Positions 1-14,100 of a DNA stretch of 64,000 bases are shown here, piece by piece; positions within the stretch are counted from its first letter, which is position 1; every line of letters begins with the position of its first letter. Under the pieces are notes generated by a model that saw nothing but the letters and a program-made list of their open reading frames with translations, ran no database searches and had not been told where the DNA came from. Source of the DNA: Paragonimus westermani (Eukaryota > Platyhelminthes > Trematoda > Plagiorchiida > Troglotrematidae); contig QNGE01000119.1 of NCBI GenBank assembly GCA_008508345.1, forward strand, positions 1 to 64,000, written 5' to 3'. The position numbers and the translations under genes are program-made.

Positions 1-962
1 GTGTACCGCCGACCAACAATCGCCGTATTTCTCGACAATAAAGATGCTTTCGATTCCGTGGATCGATCCACACTTTTGGAGTCGTCTAAGCGCACGGGTA
101 TACCGACCAGGTGTGTGAACATATTGTGTGGGCTTTATTCGCATACTTCAGCTCAGGTTAGGATTTATGGTGAACTGTGTGACAGTTTCAGCATGATGAG
201 CGGCGTACTCCGAGGTTGTCCACTCTCACCATTTTTGTTTGAATTTGTCATGGACGAAATAATGGAGTGTTGTGTCTGGTACTCACAAGATACGGGCATG
301 GACGGACCTGTTACGTGATAGAAGACTGGCCGATCTTGATTAGGCTGACGGGATGTTTTTACTGTTTGACGTCTTTCAAGCAGCACAGGCAATCCTAGAC
401 GCTTTTTCTAATTTCGCTAAATACTTTGGAATGCGTTTTGCAGCCTCAAAATGTGAAATGCTTTCGCAAGATTGATGTGATTACATAGATTTAATGTTGG
501 ATAATAATGTTAGGTTTTGCTGACCGAGGTTGACAGATGATGGCCTTTCGTAAGGAAATGCGGTCGCTCATCAAGGTGTGCGCCACTATAGGTCGGACTC
601 GTCTCTGTGACTAACGAAGTCAGTGGCTTGGGAACATTAGTTGGGATGGCAGCTGATCAGGTGAAGGGGCCTGAATGTTGTCGTTGTTTGTCCCTTTTAT
701 CTGTGAATTATGTGCAGTTAATGATGCGGAGTAGTTAAAGCCTTAAGTGAACTGATGACGCTTTACTTTCGCTTATAGCTCACTTGTTTGTTTGAAAGGT
801 GTAGGCACCTTATTTGAATATAGACGTAACTATTTTCAATGATTAGGTCCTCTCTTCTCTTTCTTCCTAGCCAGGGATTGGTCTTTTCATCATAGTTGTG
901 TGGCGGTTAAGCATCATCGAGAACCACTGATATATTACAGTCTGGGTAGATGATGATGATCC
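1..962 (+). mobile_element. RTE-like LINE fragment, RT palm plus 3' end
   Basis: Bases 1-318 translate as the reverse transcriptase palm of a non-LTR retrotransposon: LDNKDAFDSVDRS (usual form LDxKAAFDSVDR) and GVLRGCPLSPFLFEFVMDEI (usual form GVRQGCPLSPFLF). The catalytic YADD box is gone: the frame stops right after the palm. Bases 1-474 match 8901-9374 base for base and then diverge abruptly at 475. From about 537 the sequence follows the C-terminal and 3'-UTR part of the same family (compare 9895-10368) and ends near 940-962 in a short TGATGATGAT tail, as in RTE-clade LINEs. The element is dead and cut by the window start. The clade is inferred from the tail and protein style, not from a search. 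Confidence 0.8.
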
Positions 963-1224
963 TGGTTATGTAGGAGGCAATGTGGAAAAGTCAGCGTACA
1001 CCATCAGCCGGTGCATCTAATGTGTGCATATATCCTATTTCTAACTGATTTCCGGTTATCTCGAAATCACATTCCTTATTGTTCTGCTCTCTGGTGGTAA
1101 TAAATTTTAAGGATTTGCAGCGAAAATCCAAGTGAAAGTGATTCGGATACGCTTGTTTTCTGACGGCTATCACGTTTTCTTGTTGGTGTTGATATGTTCG
1201 CCGAGCTTGGCATTTAGGTTGCAA

Positions 1225-1455
1225 ANTTACTTTCACTCACAACTCGGTTGTTTGTTTGCAGGGCGTGGACACTTCGGTGTTGAATGTTTGAATATGGACG
1301 TGACTGTTTTTCGTGGTTAGGTCCCTTCCCCTCCTCTTCATTTTTCCTCTCTCTTCCTGTACAAGGTTTGCCTTTTATCATTGTTGTGTGGCAGTTAAGC
1401 ATCGGTGTGAACGTCTTCTATATTTCTCTCTCTGATTGTGTTGATGATTGGTATG
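1225..1455 (+). mobile_element. Second LINE 3'-end copy
   Basis: Bases 1225-1411 are nearly identical to 10149-10332, the 3' untranslated end of the LINE at 7780-10368, and are followed by a degenerate TGATGATT tail. No coding part is attached, so this is a severely 5'-truncated insertion or a recombined tail. An ambiguous base (n) at 1226 sits exactly at its start and may mark an assembly join. Confidence 0.7.
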
Positions 1456-1977
1456 TTACAACCTGAAGCTGAATTTTTTGCTTGATAGTACCAAGATTAC
1501 TCGTGCTCAACTCTCTTAAAAACGACGGCCTTGCTCTCACTGAATGTTTTTGATGCTGCTTGTCTTTCGCGGCTCTGATGGTTTATTTTTGTAATATGCG
1601 TTCTTTGTTATCGCTTCAACACGGTGAATGAAATCAGTTACTTCGGGGCAATGTTCACATCTGTTCGGTGCTTTTAATTCAGATCTACTTTCTTACCAGT
1701 CCCCTTGAAAAATTTATTTGAAGTTCGTAAGCTGAATTCTGGTTTATGTTCTTACGGTGATTTGTTTGATCATTGCTTGCAACCAATTGCTGCGTGTTTT
1801 GACTCCGTTAGAAGGACAATATTTTGACATCACCTGACGCGGAAACGTTGTTCTTCGAAACAGGAACACTATGAAAGCACCTCCTCCTCCCACCTTACAC
1901 AAACTGCGGATGTAGAGTAGATTATCGTCATCCAGTGAGCCTCGATATGATTGCCCGATCTGTTTTCTCCTGGCCAG

Positions 1978-2129
1978 TGTCCACATAATAAAATCCTGGA
2001 GGGTGCTCTGTTTGATTTTCAATACAGTTGTGTGGAACCACCCGCAGACAACTTGTTTTTTGCCGGTGATAATGCTTTAATCCCTAGTGCCATTCTGGCA
2101 GCACAGGACTTACTCAACAGACTGGTCGT
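1978..2129 (+). CDS. SOS: SOS exon: PH-REM linker and start of REM
   Basis: An acceptor (tctcctggccag) opens a phase-0 frame. CVEPPADNLFFAGDN aligns with the FAEPDSEENIIFEEN stretch of animal SOS, and ILAAQDLLNRL with the following REM helix (AGTVIKLIERL). The frame meets TAG at 2131-2133, so a donor must lie just before: GT at 2130 (gtaggt, phase 2) is preferred because it joins in frame to 4302; GT at 2125 or 2128 are alternatives. No further SOS coding was recognised upstream at 1-1977, which is mostly LINE debris. Confidence 0.65.
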
Positions 2130-5100
2130 GTAGGTTAATCGATCCTGCCACTACTTTTCACCGACAAAGTACGCCGTTCTACTGACAGGAATCTGTGCTG
2201 GCGCTCTGTTGGAGGTGACCAAGAGTTTATTACCTGGGCATTTATGTAACGTGCAGCGAGGTTGTGGCACCAAGGGGGCAGCGTTTCTATGACGGACTGA
2301 GGCACGGAATGAATCCGGAATGGTTAAAATCGACAAGTATGAACCATAGCCCCAGTAAGACGTTTGCACGACTTACTTAGTCGAAAACCAAAATGGCGTC
2401 AATCCCCTAACAACACGCTGTACTACAGTTACACCCGTTCTAATAGATTATCCGATAGGACCAGCAATCAAAGAGCCGAAACTCAAGTTGAATCTGTTAA
2501 CCCCTGTTAACAATGACGTCGGCGTGATAAGAACCTTTAGTTAAGAAACAGCATAAAGTGCAGCGCTGATGCTTGACTTTTTCACGTAACGAGTCTTCGA
2601 CACTGCCTTTGGTCATGCGCGTCTTCGTAACAGTGCATCTATCAGCTGCTATCAGCTGTCTAGCTTTGTCCACGTACTTTCAGAATGGACAAGTCTAGCA
2701 TGCGTATGTAGCATTGTTGGTCTACACAGATTTCGTTTGTTTGGAACTCTTCTATGTATGTCAATTTATCGCTTGTCGTGTCACGTATGCTTTCCGTACA
2801 ACCAGGATCAGACTGAAAACCACAGCTAGTGTATGGCTTGGGTTCAAGAGACGGATTCCCTACCCTGAGGGCGTCACCGCTACTTAACGAACGTTACTCA
2901 CAACGTTGCTGAAACCTCGTATGAATGGACTACTAAGCGGGCAGAATGACTTTCAGTTTGAGTGGGGCGGAGCAAACCAGTCCGTCATCCACAATAGCGA
3001 CATGAGCAGATTTGAACACAGTGACTAACCTGGGAGGAAATTATGTGGTAGTGTTTGTTGTACCGAGTTCGACTGTGAATGTGACGGTCGCCTCGGGAAT
3101 TAGGAGAGGTAGTTTTTCAAAGTCGCATGTCTCTCGTATAGTCCGACCTTTTCTGTCAATTGTTGATCTTATGGAGGTAGTTTTCACGAACAGAGGAGCA
3201 GCTGTCCATTGCGTTTCACAGGTCGTGAGGTGTAAAATTTTTACTTTGAAGGTGGTTAACGATTTTCTGGCGTAGTCACTAGACACGACTAGGTCATCAT
3301 CCAATTCTCACCGCCCCCACATACGTAGTTCACTATTTCAATACACAAAACGGTGGAGCATGTGTTATTTTCGATTCATTGGGTTAAAAATAACGAGCTT
3401 GTTATTTGAGGGTTGTGTACACCTCTTTTCGGTTCTACCTATTTGGACAGTGTTTGTCGCAGTTCCTTGCTTGTCATTCTTCCCCTCTTGGGCCGATTTC
3501 GCTCTATGGTGGCTTGTTTTATTTCTCATGTTATCCTTACTCTGCTGACTGTGGGTCTTGCGAATGTCCTACAGCTTCGTTGTTATATCCTGTCAGATAT
3601 CGTGATTATTACGTCTTCGGCTTGTTCATCCGCTACAGCACTATACAAAACTGTCGGTAGTTTTTGACAAATCTACTGCGTCCTATTTACTTGATGTGTC
3701 TGTTAAGTTTGTGTATACATGTACTGAGAAACTGGACTACTCTATGGAAAAGCTTAGCTGTCTTGGGTTGATTGTCCAAGCACTTATTTTCTCTCTGATT
3801 AGCGCACAGACATGACTCAGACTAATATACACAATCTTTCGAAAGTACGTTTACTCAGTAATTTTGGAGACAATATTCAAGGTAAATATTACGAAACGGT
3901 ACGAGGTTGTTGAACATTCTGATTATATGGGCGATCGATGTTTTTCATGACTCCACTGTGACTGTGTATGACCGAGATGCTTTGAAGCGTAGCATATTTC
4001 AGGTCATTCCAACGCCCACGTGCAGTCCGTATTGATGTTTTGCTTGGTTGCTATCTTGTGTGTCATGCCTCCGCTAACACGTTTGTCACTTTGGATAGTA
4101 CCCCTCGAATCGTAATATAACAGATGTAACAAACGTTTATTTTTGGTCATTCCTTATCAGGTCATTGTAGTTACCGAGATTATCAAATGTGCATTTATAA
4201 GAACCAATAAGCGAAACTAAGGAATTGTTTGGTTACAGGTGTCAAAATCAAAGTGAGTACGCAATCGTCAGTTAGTCGTGGACAGGTATTTTGTCTGTCA
4301 GATTGAATTCCGACATCTTCGTCGTGAACCAGTTTCGTAACGTTGCTGCTGGAAAAGTTTGTCTGATAGTTTTTCTGTGGTTGATTAATTCAGGTGTCAG
4401 GTCGCCTCGCAATGGAAGTTGCGGACAGTGGTTTCTTCTCGGCGATGAGGATGCGCTAATGGCCAGTTGGAGCAACCTCAATATGCCTCATTATCAAATG
4501 ACTCGGGTATCCGTTCTTGCGAACTGTATCACCGATTAAATGTAGCTCATCTTTTGTTGTCTCGACGAAGCAGAATCTTCTTGGTTTGCTCGTTAAACAA
4601 TGAGTCAGGTTATATCTCTCTCTAAGAGGTATGAATCTGTGTAACTGTATATGCTGATCAATCGAAAGTGGTTCCGGTTAACACGCCTATCAACAGAACC
4701 GTTTTCCTGCTTTTCTAATGCCACTGCTAGAATATAGAACAATCTATCAATTTCTCTCTCTGAGGTAAATGACAAAGGTAGATATGCCCCACTAAACGTC
4801 TGTGCCAAGTGCGCAACATCAGCGTTTCCAGGTAGCACAACAAGAATTCCGTCAACAAATCTACAGCTTGCTGATGTGTGCTTGATTAGTCTGTGTAAGT
4901 GCTGTGTTTGTAGGCTTCCCGTGAAGATATTCTCTAAGAGTAGGCCAAGAAGATAGCCTGTTTGTGTGTAGAGCTCGCGATTAGATTTGAACTGAATTCT
5001 CAAAGTACATTGCATGGGTAGCCCCTTTAACACAGAAGTTCGCACGTGCAATCTCACGTTCGTTTCTTCGATGTAATCACGTGTTAGGAAATCCATTCTT

Positions 5101-8100
5101 TCCGTCCAAAATCACCTTCGTCTTCGAGAGAACGATTTTGCCCAATCAGAATGAGCAGGGAAATTCCCAGCAGTCGAGAGGTAATCCTCGCTATTTTTTC
5201 CATTTGTTTGACCTTTAGTCCGCTACGCTCATCGGTGGCTTAGTGACCCTAACTACTACTTTTGGTGACTGCTCTTCGATCTTCTGATTCAAGAGTGTTT
5301 ATAGGTCGTTATGTATCATACAAACCCCCTGTACTTTCCTTCCTGACGCACACGTTTTTAGAGCGGTACAAATTTGATTTTTGCACCCATCATTCGGTTT
5401 GACTTGGAAGCGAGTAACTGAGGCAGTCGCGTTATTCTCGAGACCGTGATTTTCAGTTTTTTAGAAGGAGGAGAATTCGATTCTTATTCCGTGAACGAAC
5501 CAGCGCATTTTCTCAAGAGGTTACAACAATGTGTCACATGTTTTCAGTAACGGGATGTTTGTGAACAAAGAGAATACATCAAAGGATCATATTTAGCGAT
5601 TACTGTTATTTAATTCCCACAAGATCCACAAAGGTAGACGTACCCCCGTGAACTATGAGGATCGAACTGCTGACGGATGGTTTCCAGTTCCTCTAAACTA
5701 ACGAAGCAATCATTAGTGCATATACCTTACACCTGGTGGACTGTAACCTTCAAGTTGAGACCAAGATTTCTTCTGGAATCATTTACAAATTCACATCGCG
5801 GCAGCCACAACCAGTCCAACATTGCATACTAGTTACAGCCGCCCACACAATCCGGTTCTATATCGCCAGGAGAAATTCGTGCACTGCTTGCAATCCTCAT
5901 ATCCACGGTCGGACTACCCTTATCACACACAAAGTCACGGCATTAACCCAACTTCGGTGACAATGTGTCTGCGAAACACAACCACCCTGTAGTGACTCGA
6001 CACTAGATGTTCGAAAATTCTGGTCTTAACTTCTGTAATCAATCAGTCTTCTAGTTTAGTTTATTGCCCTTTGTGTGCGCGTTCATTAATGTTCTAACTT
6101 ATGCTACGACGATGCAAACGTACGGTAATTTGGGGGATATGTTCGAGTCAGTGCTGTCATTCTTGCATTGTGGTTACTAAATACACACATGGCTGAAGGG
6201 TGAAACACTTTTTGAGATTTGTGAATTCAATGCTGTCTGTGACACCAACTGTACCGCGTCGGAATATAATCACCTGGAAATCCAGAACCTCATTTGTTCC
6301 ACTAATTTCGAAACAGGGGATCACAATCTTAAAAAAATATCCACTGTAAAACCTTTACCGGCTGAATTATGTGTATATATACATATTTGTGCATATGTCG
6401 CTCAGTCGGATTTATTTTACGTTTTCCGCCTAGTACGGGAAGTTGTTGCTGTGACAAGCGCAATAATTCGAATAAGTTTGCTTCCATCAATATATTGCTC
6501 CTACATGCAGTGAGGGGGGTTTATGAGTTCACACTAACCCATATTATGCAGTGATCAAGTTGTCATTTGGACAGTGGCTCTTGATCCGTTTACGGAATAT
6601 GATGGGTCAGTGCAGTCTGAACGTCCTTGGGTGCATAAGGCAGGCTTGCTCGGGCTAGTTTCAGTCCGCTCAACTGTGACCGGAGTTCGTGATTTCAGCG
6701 CCCTCAACTAGATTCATTTTCTTTGATAGACTGAATGAAACGCGTTAGTCACACTAATGGAATCATTTAAATCAACTGGATAGCCCAATGTGGTTGATTT
6801 AGTTATCCAACCATTGGGCCAGCTTGAGTGATTTTCACGATCAATTCCTTCAAACGTCGGGATATGCGTCCTAAACAACTGGTCCCTAAGAAGCTAACCA
6901 GAGATTATACGCGGATGTAGACAACGAAAGCAGTTAGTCTTTTAGGCGTGAATATGATACTGAAGCAGAGTTCCAGTGATTGCATAAAGTTGCAGCCGTG
7001 GAGTCTTACTATGGTGCTTGTACCTGACTTATTTTTTCTGATCCGAGACGCCATAGATTAGATTACTAAACAGCTTCAGTGGACTTCATATAGAAATTTT
7101 TATGCAATAAAAGCCGATCGTTAATTCGCCGTGGAAAACAGTTCATCAGTCACCGGTAGTTGCATTCCTTCAACCCTGATTCCTACTTTCACTCATCCAG
7201 CACTGTGCTGCTATTGGTTTTCAGACCTATCGCCGGTATATTCAACCGCTGACATTGCTCGAGTTACTGATCGATCGCTTCAATGTGCCCGAGCCCGATT
7301 TTGCTGAGGCAGCCGAGCAGGCCAGTGTGGCCGCCGGTGAAATCGATTCTCCAATAACTATCGCAGTTCGGCTAGAGAAGCGGTTTCGCTCAATGTATAA
7401 ACGACGTGTGCAGTATCGGTGAGTGTGTTCAGGGCCCACTACGTGGTCCTCAGTTATTGACATTCACTCTCCATCTCCTTTTGAGCACGCGGTTATGTAT
7501 TCCTCACCAGTTTCGTTTTTCAAAACTGTTACGTTCGTTTTATATCTTCAAAAATTATAAGGTTATCACCTCACGAAAAATGCTGTGCATCGCACGAATT
7601 CTTCCGTGTGTACACTTGATTTGTAGGAGAATCACATTTTTATCCATCCGCACTGGAAATTTCAAGGGACAGTTGTTCCAACCTGTGTGTGCGCTGAGCA
7701 TAAGCTATTTTACCATCACTAGTTTTAGGAATCGTGCGCCTCATTTTTATATTTGTCGCCCCTATTCTCCGAATCAGGCCTAGTCTCAGACAGACCACAT
7801 AGCTGTTAGTTATAAGTCGTGTGGTCCATTCAGGATTGTCGTTCTTATTGGAGTACATGCTTAGATTCAGGTCATGCGTTGTCACGCTGTCGTTTCGTTC
7901 TCATTCTTGCTGAGCAACCACCTCACCGACATCAACGCCTGGCTGTTGACAAACTGGCTATATCGTCGGTAAAACATAAGTACAAAATCAGCTTAGAGGT
8001 TCTCACCCCGAAGATCTCAACGGCTACTGGACGCAAATCTCACAGACCATTGATGAAGCAGGTAGTGTAGCATGTGGCACGCGGGTACATGGGTTGAACA

Positions 8101-11100
8101 AACATTGGATCTCGGAGAGAACCCTGGAGTTGTTAGAAGCCAGACGGAACATTCCTTGTGACAGTTCACGTAACAAGTATGAGAGAGATATCCGTAGTAA
8201 ACGTAGTTGGAACGTAGCCTAAACGCTGATCGTGAGGCTTGGCTAATGGCGAACGTTGGAGAGGTGGAAACCGTTTTTGCCACAGGGAAAATCGGCAGAC
8301 TCTTCAAGCTTATCCGTGCTACTGGACTCAGGCGACGGTCTGCCAGTGAAGCTACCATCGAGGTAGATGGTACACTCATTTGTGGTTAGAGTGATGGACC
8401 GGACACTTTGAGAGTCAATTTAGCTGGCCGCTGGCTGCTTCTACTGTGTTGCCACCACAAACTTGTATTGCAGCACCTTGGTTGTTAGATTTGGAACCAC
8501 CCACTGAGACTGAGGTCCGCAGTTGTAGTTCGGTTCCCAAACGTGATGGGGCTGTTGGCCCAGATGATCTCTTGTCGGCACTTTTCAATGAGGGTGAGGA
8601 GGTGTTATTCGAGGCCCTGAGGCAGTCGTTTCAACTTGTGTGGACGACGGTGATCATCCTTCCATGATGGGATCACTCAATAATAGTTCCGATATTTGAG
8701 AAATGTGTCAGAGGCTCTCGCGAAAATCATGGGGGGATTAGTTTGACCCCAGCGCTTATTAGGGTTTTGGCATCCACTACACTTCTTCGACTTAGTGCAG
8801 TTCGGGAGGTGAATATTAGGGAAGAGCAGGTAGGTTTTCGCCCTGGGCGGGAATGCATCAATCATATTTCACTGTTCGTGAAGTTCTGGAGCAACGTCAT
8901 GTGTACCGCCGACCAACAATCGCCGTATTTCTCGACAATAAAGATGCTTTCGATTCCGTGGATCGATCCACACTTTTGGAGTCGTCTAAGCGCACGGGTA
9001 TACCGACCAGGTGTGTGAACATATTGTGTGGGCTTTATTCGCATACTTCAGCTCAGGTTAGGATTTATGGTGAACTGTGTGACAGTTTCAGCATGATGAG
9101 CGGCGTACTCCGAGGTTGTCCACTCTCACCATTTTTGTTTGAATTTGTCATGGACGAAATAATGGAGTGTTGTGTCTGGTACTCACAAGATACGGGCATG
9201 GACGGACCTGTTACGTGATAGAAGACTGGCCGATCTTGATTAGGCTGACGGGATGTTTTTACTGTTTGACGTCTTTCAAGCAGCACAGGCAATCCTAGAC
9301 GCTTTTTCTAATTTCGCTAAATACTTTGGAATGCGTTTTGCAGCCTCAAAATGTGAAATGCTTTCGCAAGATTGCTGTGATTGCGCAGACTCAATGTCGG
9401 CCAACGAAATCATGGAAGTTGTTGACCAGTTTGTGTTCTTGGGAAGCCTAATCAGTGGTGACAGAGGTGTAGGGAATGAAACAGAAGCGTATATCTCTAG
9501 GGCTAGGGTGGTATTCGCTAATCTGAGGCACCACTGGCGTCAGAGAGGTATCTCTGAAGCTGAAGGGTCGCGTATATAGAACAACAGTGAGGGCTGTATT
9601 ACTGTACGACAGTGAAACTTGGCCGATCAGAGTAGAAGATGCGAACTGCCCTCTGGTATTTGACCACCGATGTCTGCATTCAATCGCTCGTATCGTGTGT
9701 CACGAGAGGGTAATTAACGAAGGGATTGGGAAGCGGGTGTTTGGTAGTGATTGTCGAACGAATTCTTTTGTTCATTCCTTACATTTGCACAGACTTGGAT
9801 GGTTTGGTCACGTATTAAGGATGCCAGCTAGTTGTCTGCCACATCGAGCACTGTTTGCCTACGCTGCGACCGACTGAACTAAGGTTTGAGGTGGACGGAT
9901 GATGGTCAGCGTAGAGAAATGAAATCGTTCACGAAGGGGTTGGCCACTGTAGGTCGGGTTCGTCTCGCGGGCTGGAGACCTCATGATTCTCATAGTCGGT
10001 GATTGGAGACATTAGATGAGACGGCGGCTAACCGAACTCAGTGACGTGAATGTTGTCGTTGTTTGACCGAGTTGTCTGTGAAGTGAGTGCATTTAATGAC
10101 ACGGGCTAGTGCAAGCCGTGGGGAAGCTGTCCTGGTGATGACGCCTTACTTTCACTCACAACTCAGTTGTTTGTTTGCAGGGCGTGGACACTTTGGTGTT
10201 GAATGTTTGAATATGGACGTGACTGTTTTTCGTGGTTAGGTCCCTTCCCCTCCTCTTCATTTTTCCTCTCTCTTCCTGTACAAGGTTTGCCTTTTATCAT
10301 TGTTGTGTGGCAGTTAAGCATCGGTGTGAACGACTCCTGTATTACCGTCTCTGATGATGGTAGCTATAGGGATTCCTGTCAACCAGCGAATCCGCTGTCT
10401 GTTTTATTGTCGTTTTGCTGTACTCGTTGATCTACATCGTAGCACGACGCCTTCTACCCCAGACGTCTCGGCGGAATACTGCTTGGCGATGTTTGACTTT
10501 TCTGTAACTGTGTCAGTTGGTAAGTAGCGGCGTGCGGTACTCTACTAGCATGTATTTACTGTGGATTATTCGTGTTATTACGGTGTATCCCTCAAATTCG
10601 ACTGAATTTTGAAGAAGATAAGAATGTCGCCTCATTCCTTTCCGCGCCATGTTTGAGGTCAGCCCTTAACTTTGATCCATTGTGCGATGCCACGTTGATC
10701 TGGGGAAGTTTCAAACGCTTGCACCAGTGGGACCGCTTCGTCCCGCAGATTACTCCCTAGCCCACCTTATTTTGTGCAGTCTTCCTTCGACACCGCTTGC
10801 TTTCCATTCAGCTGTCAAGATTGGATCAGAGGTTACCATTTTGCATCTGACTTCAACACGGTGCTTTTGGATAAGCTTGACAGTCATGATGGTTCTTACG
10901 AGTGACATGAATTCGTCTGTGTTCAATCGCCCAGTCACAATATAACTTCGTAGGGCATATGGACGAAATATACGAATTGCAAACATTTCTGTTCAAAACC
11001 AAGGTTTCGGGGTGTTTATGATTTTTAGTTGTGTTCGCATTTTTGGGACATAGCTTTAAGGTCTTCCATCAACCAGTTCAAACCGACCGCACAAAAGTTT

Positions 11101-14100
11101 CGTATGAGCAGGACACTAGTACTGAGCACGTTGCCTAGACGCTCTACAATGTTTTTCTTACCATGCGCAGGTTAGTTTTTCTGTCAAAATTGGTCTTATT
11201 GATCAGCTTTTTTGTTCTGATGTGATACCTTAACAAAGTCAGCCACGTCAGAGTTCTGTCTTTTTCTTCCTTGTGTCGTCTAGGTCAGACAGATGCTTCC
11301 AGAAGTACACGGTCACCTAGCACCATAACTTCTGATTCATGTGTTCAGTCAAGCAACTCAGCTTGCTCAATGGCTCCTTGGAGCTCAACCTTTGCGTAAT
11401 CTGGAATGGAAATTTCCAATATAGCCATTTTCAGGACCAGTTATATTGTGTCGGTTTGGGTGGTTTGTGGTGTCTGCCACCTGTTTAATCTCTTTTCCCT
11501 CACTACAACGTTTGAATGTGTGGATGATCTGCTTTTATACATCTTGCTGTCTCATCTCTAACTCATTCCATCTTTCGGTTCTCTTTAGGGTGCTCAACTT
11601 CCTCATTAAGTGGGTCAAGGATCCGTCCTTCTACAAATTGGACATTTTGCCCAACCAGCCTTTGCGTGAGCGCCTGTGGGAGTTCCTGGATTCGGTTGAT
11701 GCGCGGAATCTGGCGAACAATGTGGCCAACATTCGCAAATCATTACGCGGCGATCGCATCCGTCTGAGACAAACGATTGAGCAACTACCTCCCGAACCGC
11801 TTGATTTGGGCCTAGTCACTTGTCCTGAAGATGTGAAGTTGGCCAATGTGCGTGACTAATTTCACGTCTTTTTTCATTTAATTTTTTGTTCACCCTCCCA
11901 TTTCATCCTACCTGTTCAGTGGTACGTTTACGGACTTCAGTGCTTCACCGTCTGTTCTCCTTCCGCGTTCATCTGTCGCTTGTTCATTGGCTAAAAGCTT
12001 AAATCCTCAGCTTGTACGGATCTTTGTGAAGAGTTTCCACTTACAATTTAGTTTCATTGTCGAGATTCTGCTCTGCTTGAATTCGTGACAAACGAAACGA
12101 AACGCAGACTACTGATGATAACGTCTTGGCGTCCCTGCGACTCAACGGATCCATAGCGTTCAGGGTACGTTGCTAAGACCAGGATGTCAGATCAGGTTAG
12201 TTCAACGGTTTTTGACACTCAGGACTGCAGCTGCTGTAAGGTGCCATCACATACACATTTGTCCGGGGTCAGTCAGATGTTCTTACACCATCAGAGGTGT
12301 GATGTGGGCGAGATGGCGGTGGGGTGTTAGTGAACACAGTGATGGGCGATGAGGTGAGCGGTCATGTTCCACGTTTGGAAAGGGATGATTTATGCCTGAG
12401 GTCAGCACCATGTCAGTTAGCGACCGGGTCTCAACCTGTTTACCCCGAACGAATTTATGACAAGCGCAACGATGCGCGCTTATTTGTGTTTGCAGAGGCC
12501 CTGTCTCGGAACTGACGTTATGGTTCGACAGATTGTGCGTACAGTAATGAATGATTAATTGTGGGACTTTTCACATCTGTTCTCGCGAGCTTCTGTGGGA
12601 CGCATTCGCATGTTCCCAGCTGTTTAATGTATGCTCGATACAAGACAATCTTTGACAACGTTTTGGAATATTTGTAGCTCGGAATATGAGTGTTAGTGGT
12701 GTTGGTTTGTTCTCCCAGTTTTTTCGACTAGTCGCAACTGACTGTCCTCCTGACGCGAACCTGCTACGAGGACACTACTCATAAACGATTGTGATTCACC
12801 CTTAAGGTTCAACACTTCGATCGTTTGTCGTATCTGATCACTGGCATCGCGGCCTACACGCTTGATTATCAGTCACATACACAGGGGCTCACCTCTTGGC
12901 CTCAACAATAATATACAGTGTTAACAAGAGAGAATTATGTGGCGCCTCTTTTTGGATATGGCTGACCGAAATGTCTAAGTGAGAGAACTACGACCAAGTC
13001 TCAGTATTATTCATTTTGTACGTTACATTGCCACTAGTGGGATGGTCACTTGAATACCATACAAGTTTAGCCACGATTTTTGCATTTAACTAAACCTTTC
13101 GACTGTCCGCCCCACTTTGAGATATACTTTTGTCCACTGATTAGTACTCATCATTGATGTACGGTTTTTCGCTTCACAACCTGACGTACGCAATTTTGCT
13201 CATGCTCAGTGTGGGGATCTGGGAATCAATAGTACTTTATTCAGTTTCAAGTCAATCACCCATCTTTTCATATAAAGTGGTGCAATTCGCTGTACACATC
13301 TTGAATTCGATGTAGCAAAATGTACTGCTTGCATATTCTCGCAGTTTTTCTTCATTTCACCGCGAGGGGCTAGGAAGAATAGTGTCATTCTTCGACTGTC
13401 TAAAACACATTTTAGGATGGACTTTCGATTAATAAATTTCGTGGAGGTTTTTAACTTTCTAATAGCCAGTGGAGAGCTACCTGGACTCATACCTTGATAA
13501 ACGAACCATTAACTTGACTTTCTCCTGCTGTCATTCGACTCATACCTGTTTAATATTTTGTTTTTGAAGGATTCCCTTCTCGATGTGCTTGTCTACATCA
13601 GGTGATGACACTTCTGATCAGCGATTGTTCACGCGCATTGTCTAAGTCATGTCGATTCGCATTGTAAACAGCATAAAAACTTGAATTAAGTTGCAGGCTC
13701 CCCTAGCTAACGAATGGCCTAATCGTTCCAATTACTTGTCCATTGCAAATGCCATTCACAGTTTAATTGCCGCTCTTCCCGATGCGACTGCAGCACTCAC
13801 TTCTAACAACCTGGTGATGCCCCCAAAGCATGTGTTGTTTCCTCATATTCATTTGTTAAGTACCGTCGCATCTCACGTTTCTCACCGTGTAGGTTCATCC
13901 GCTAGAACTGGCTCGGCAGATTACGTTACACGAATGGGAGCTCTATTCGCGCATTGAGTTTTGGGAAGTGAATGGACACGAAAAAGTTAAAGGACCTAAT
14001 TTGCAGGCCTCGCTGGACTTTTCCAACAAGGTACGTGTACGCGCTCATACTCCAAAATCGATACTGTCCGTCTGCCTTATTCCGTTTGCTTCGGGAATGT

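Noticed and set aside
5221..5275. Alternative REM micro-exon reading DPNYYF after an acceptor-like ttag
   Set aside because: The only nearby donor gives phase 2, which would create a stop on joining to the phase-0 exon at 7225.
7406..7783. 125-codon + frame following the REM exon
   Set aside because: It starts inside the exon in another phase and runs through the intron; duplicated only because the whole arm is duplicated.
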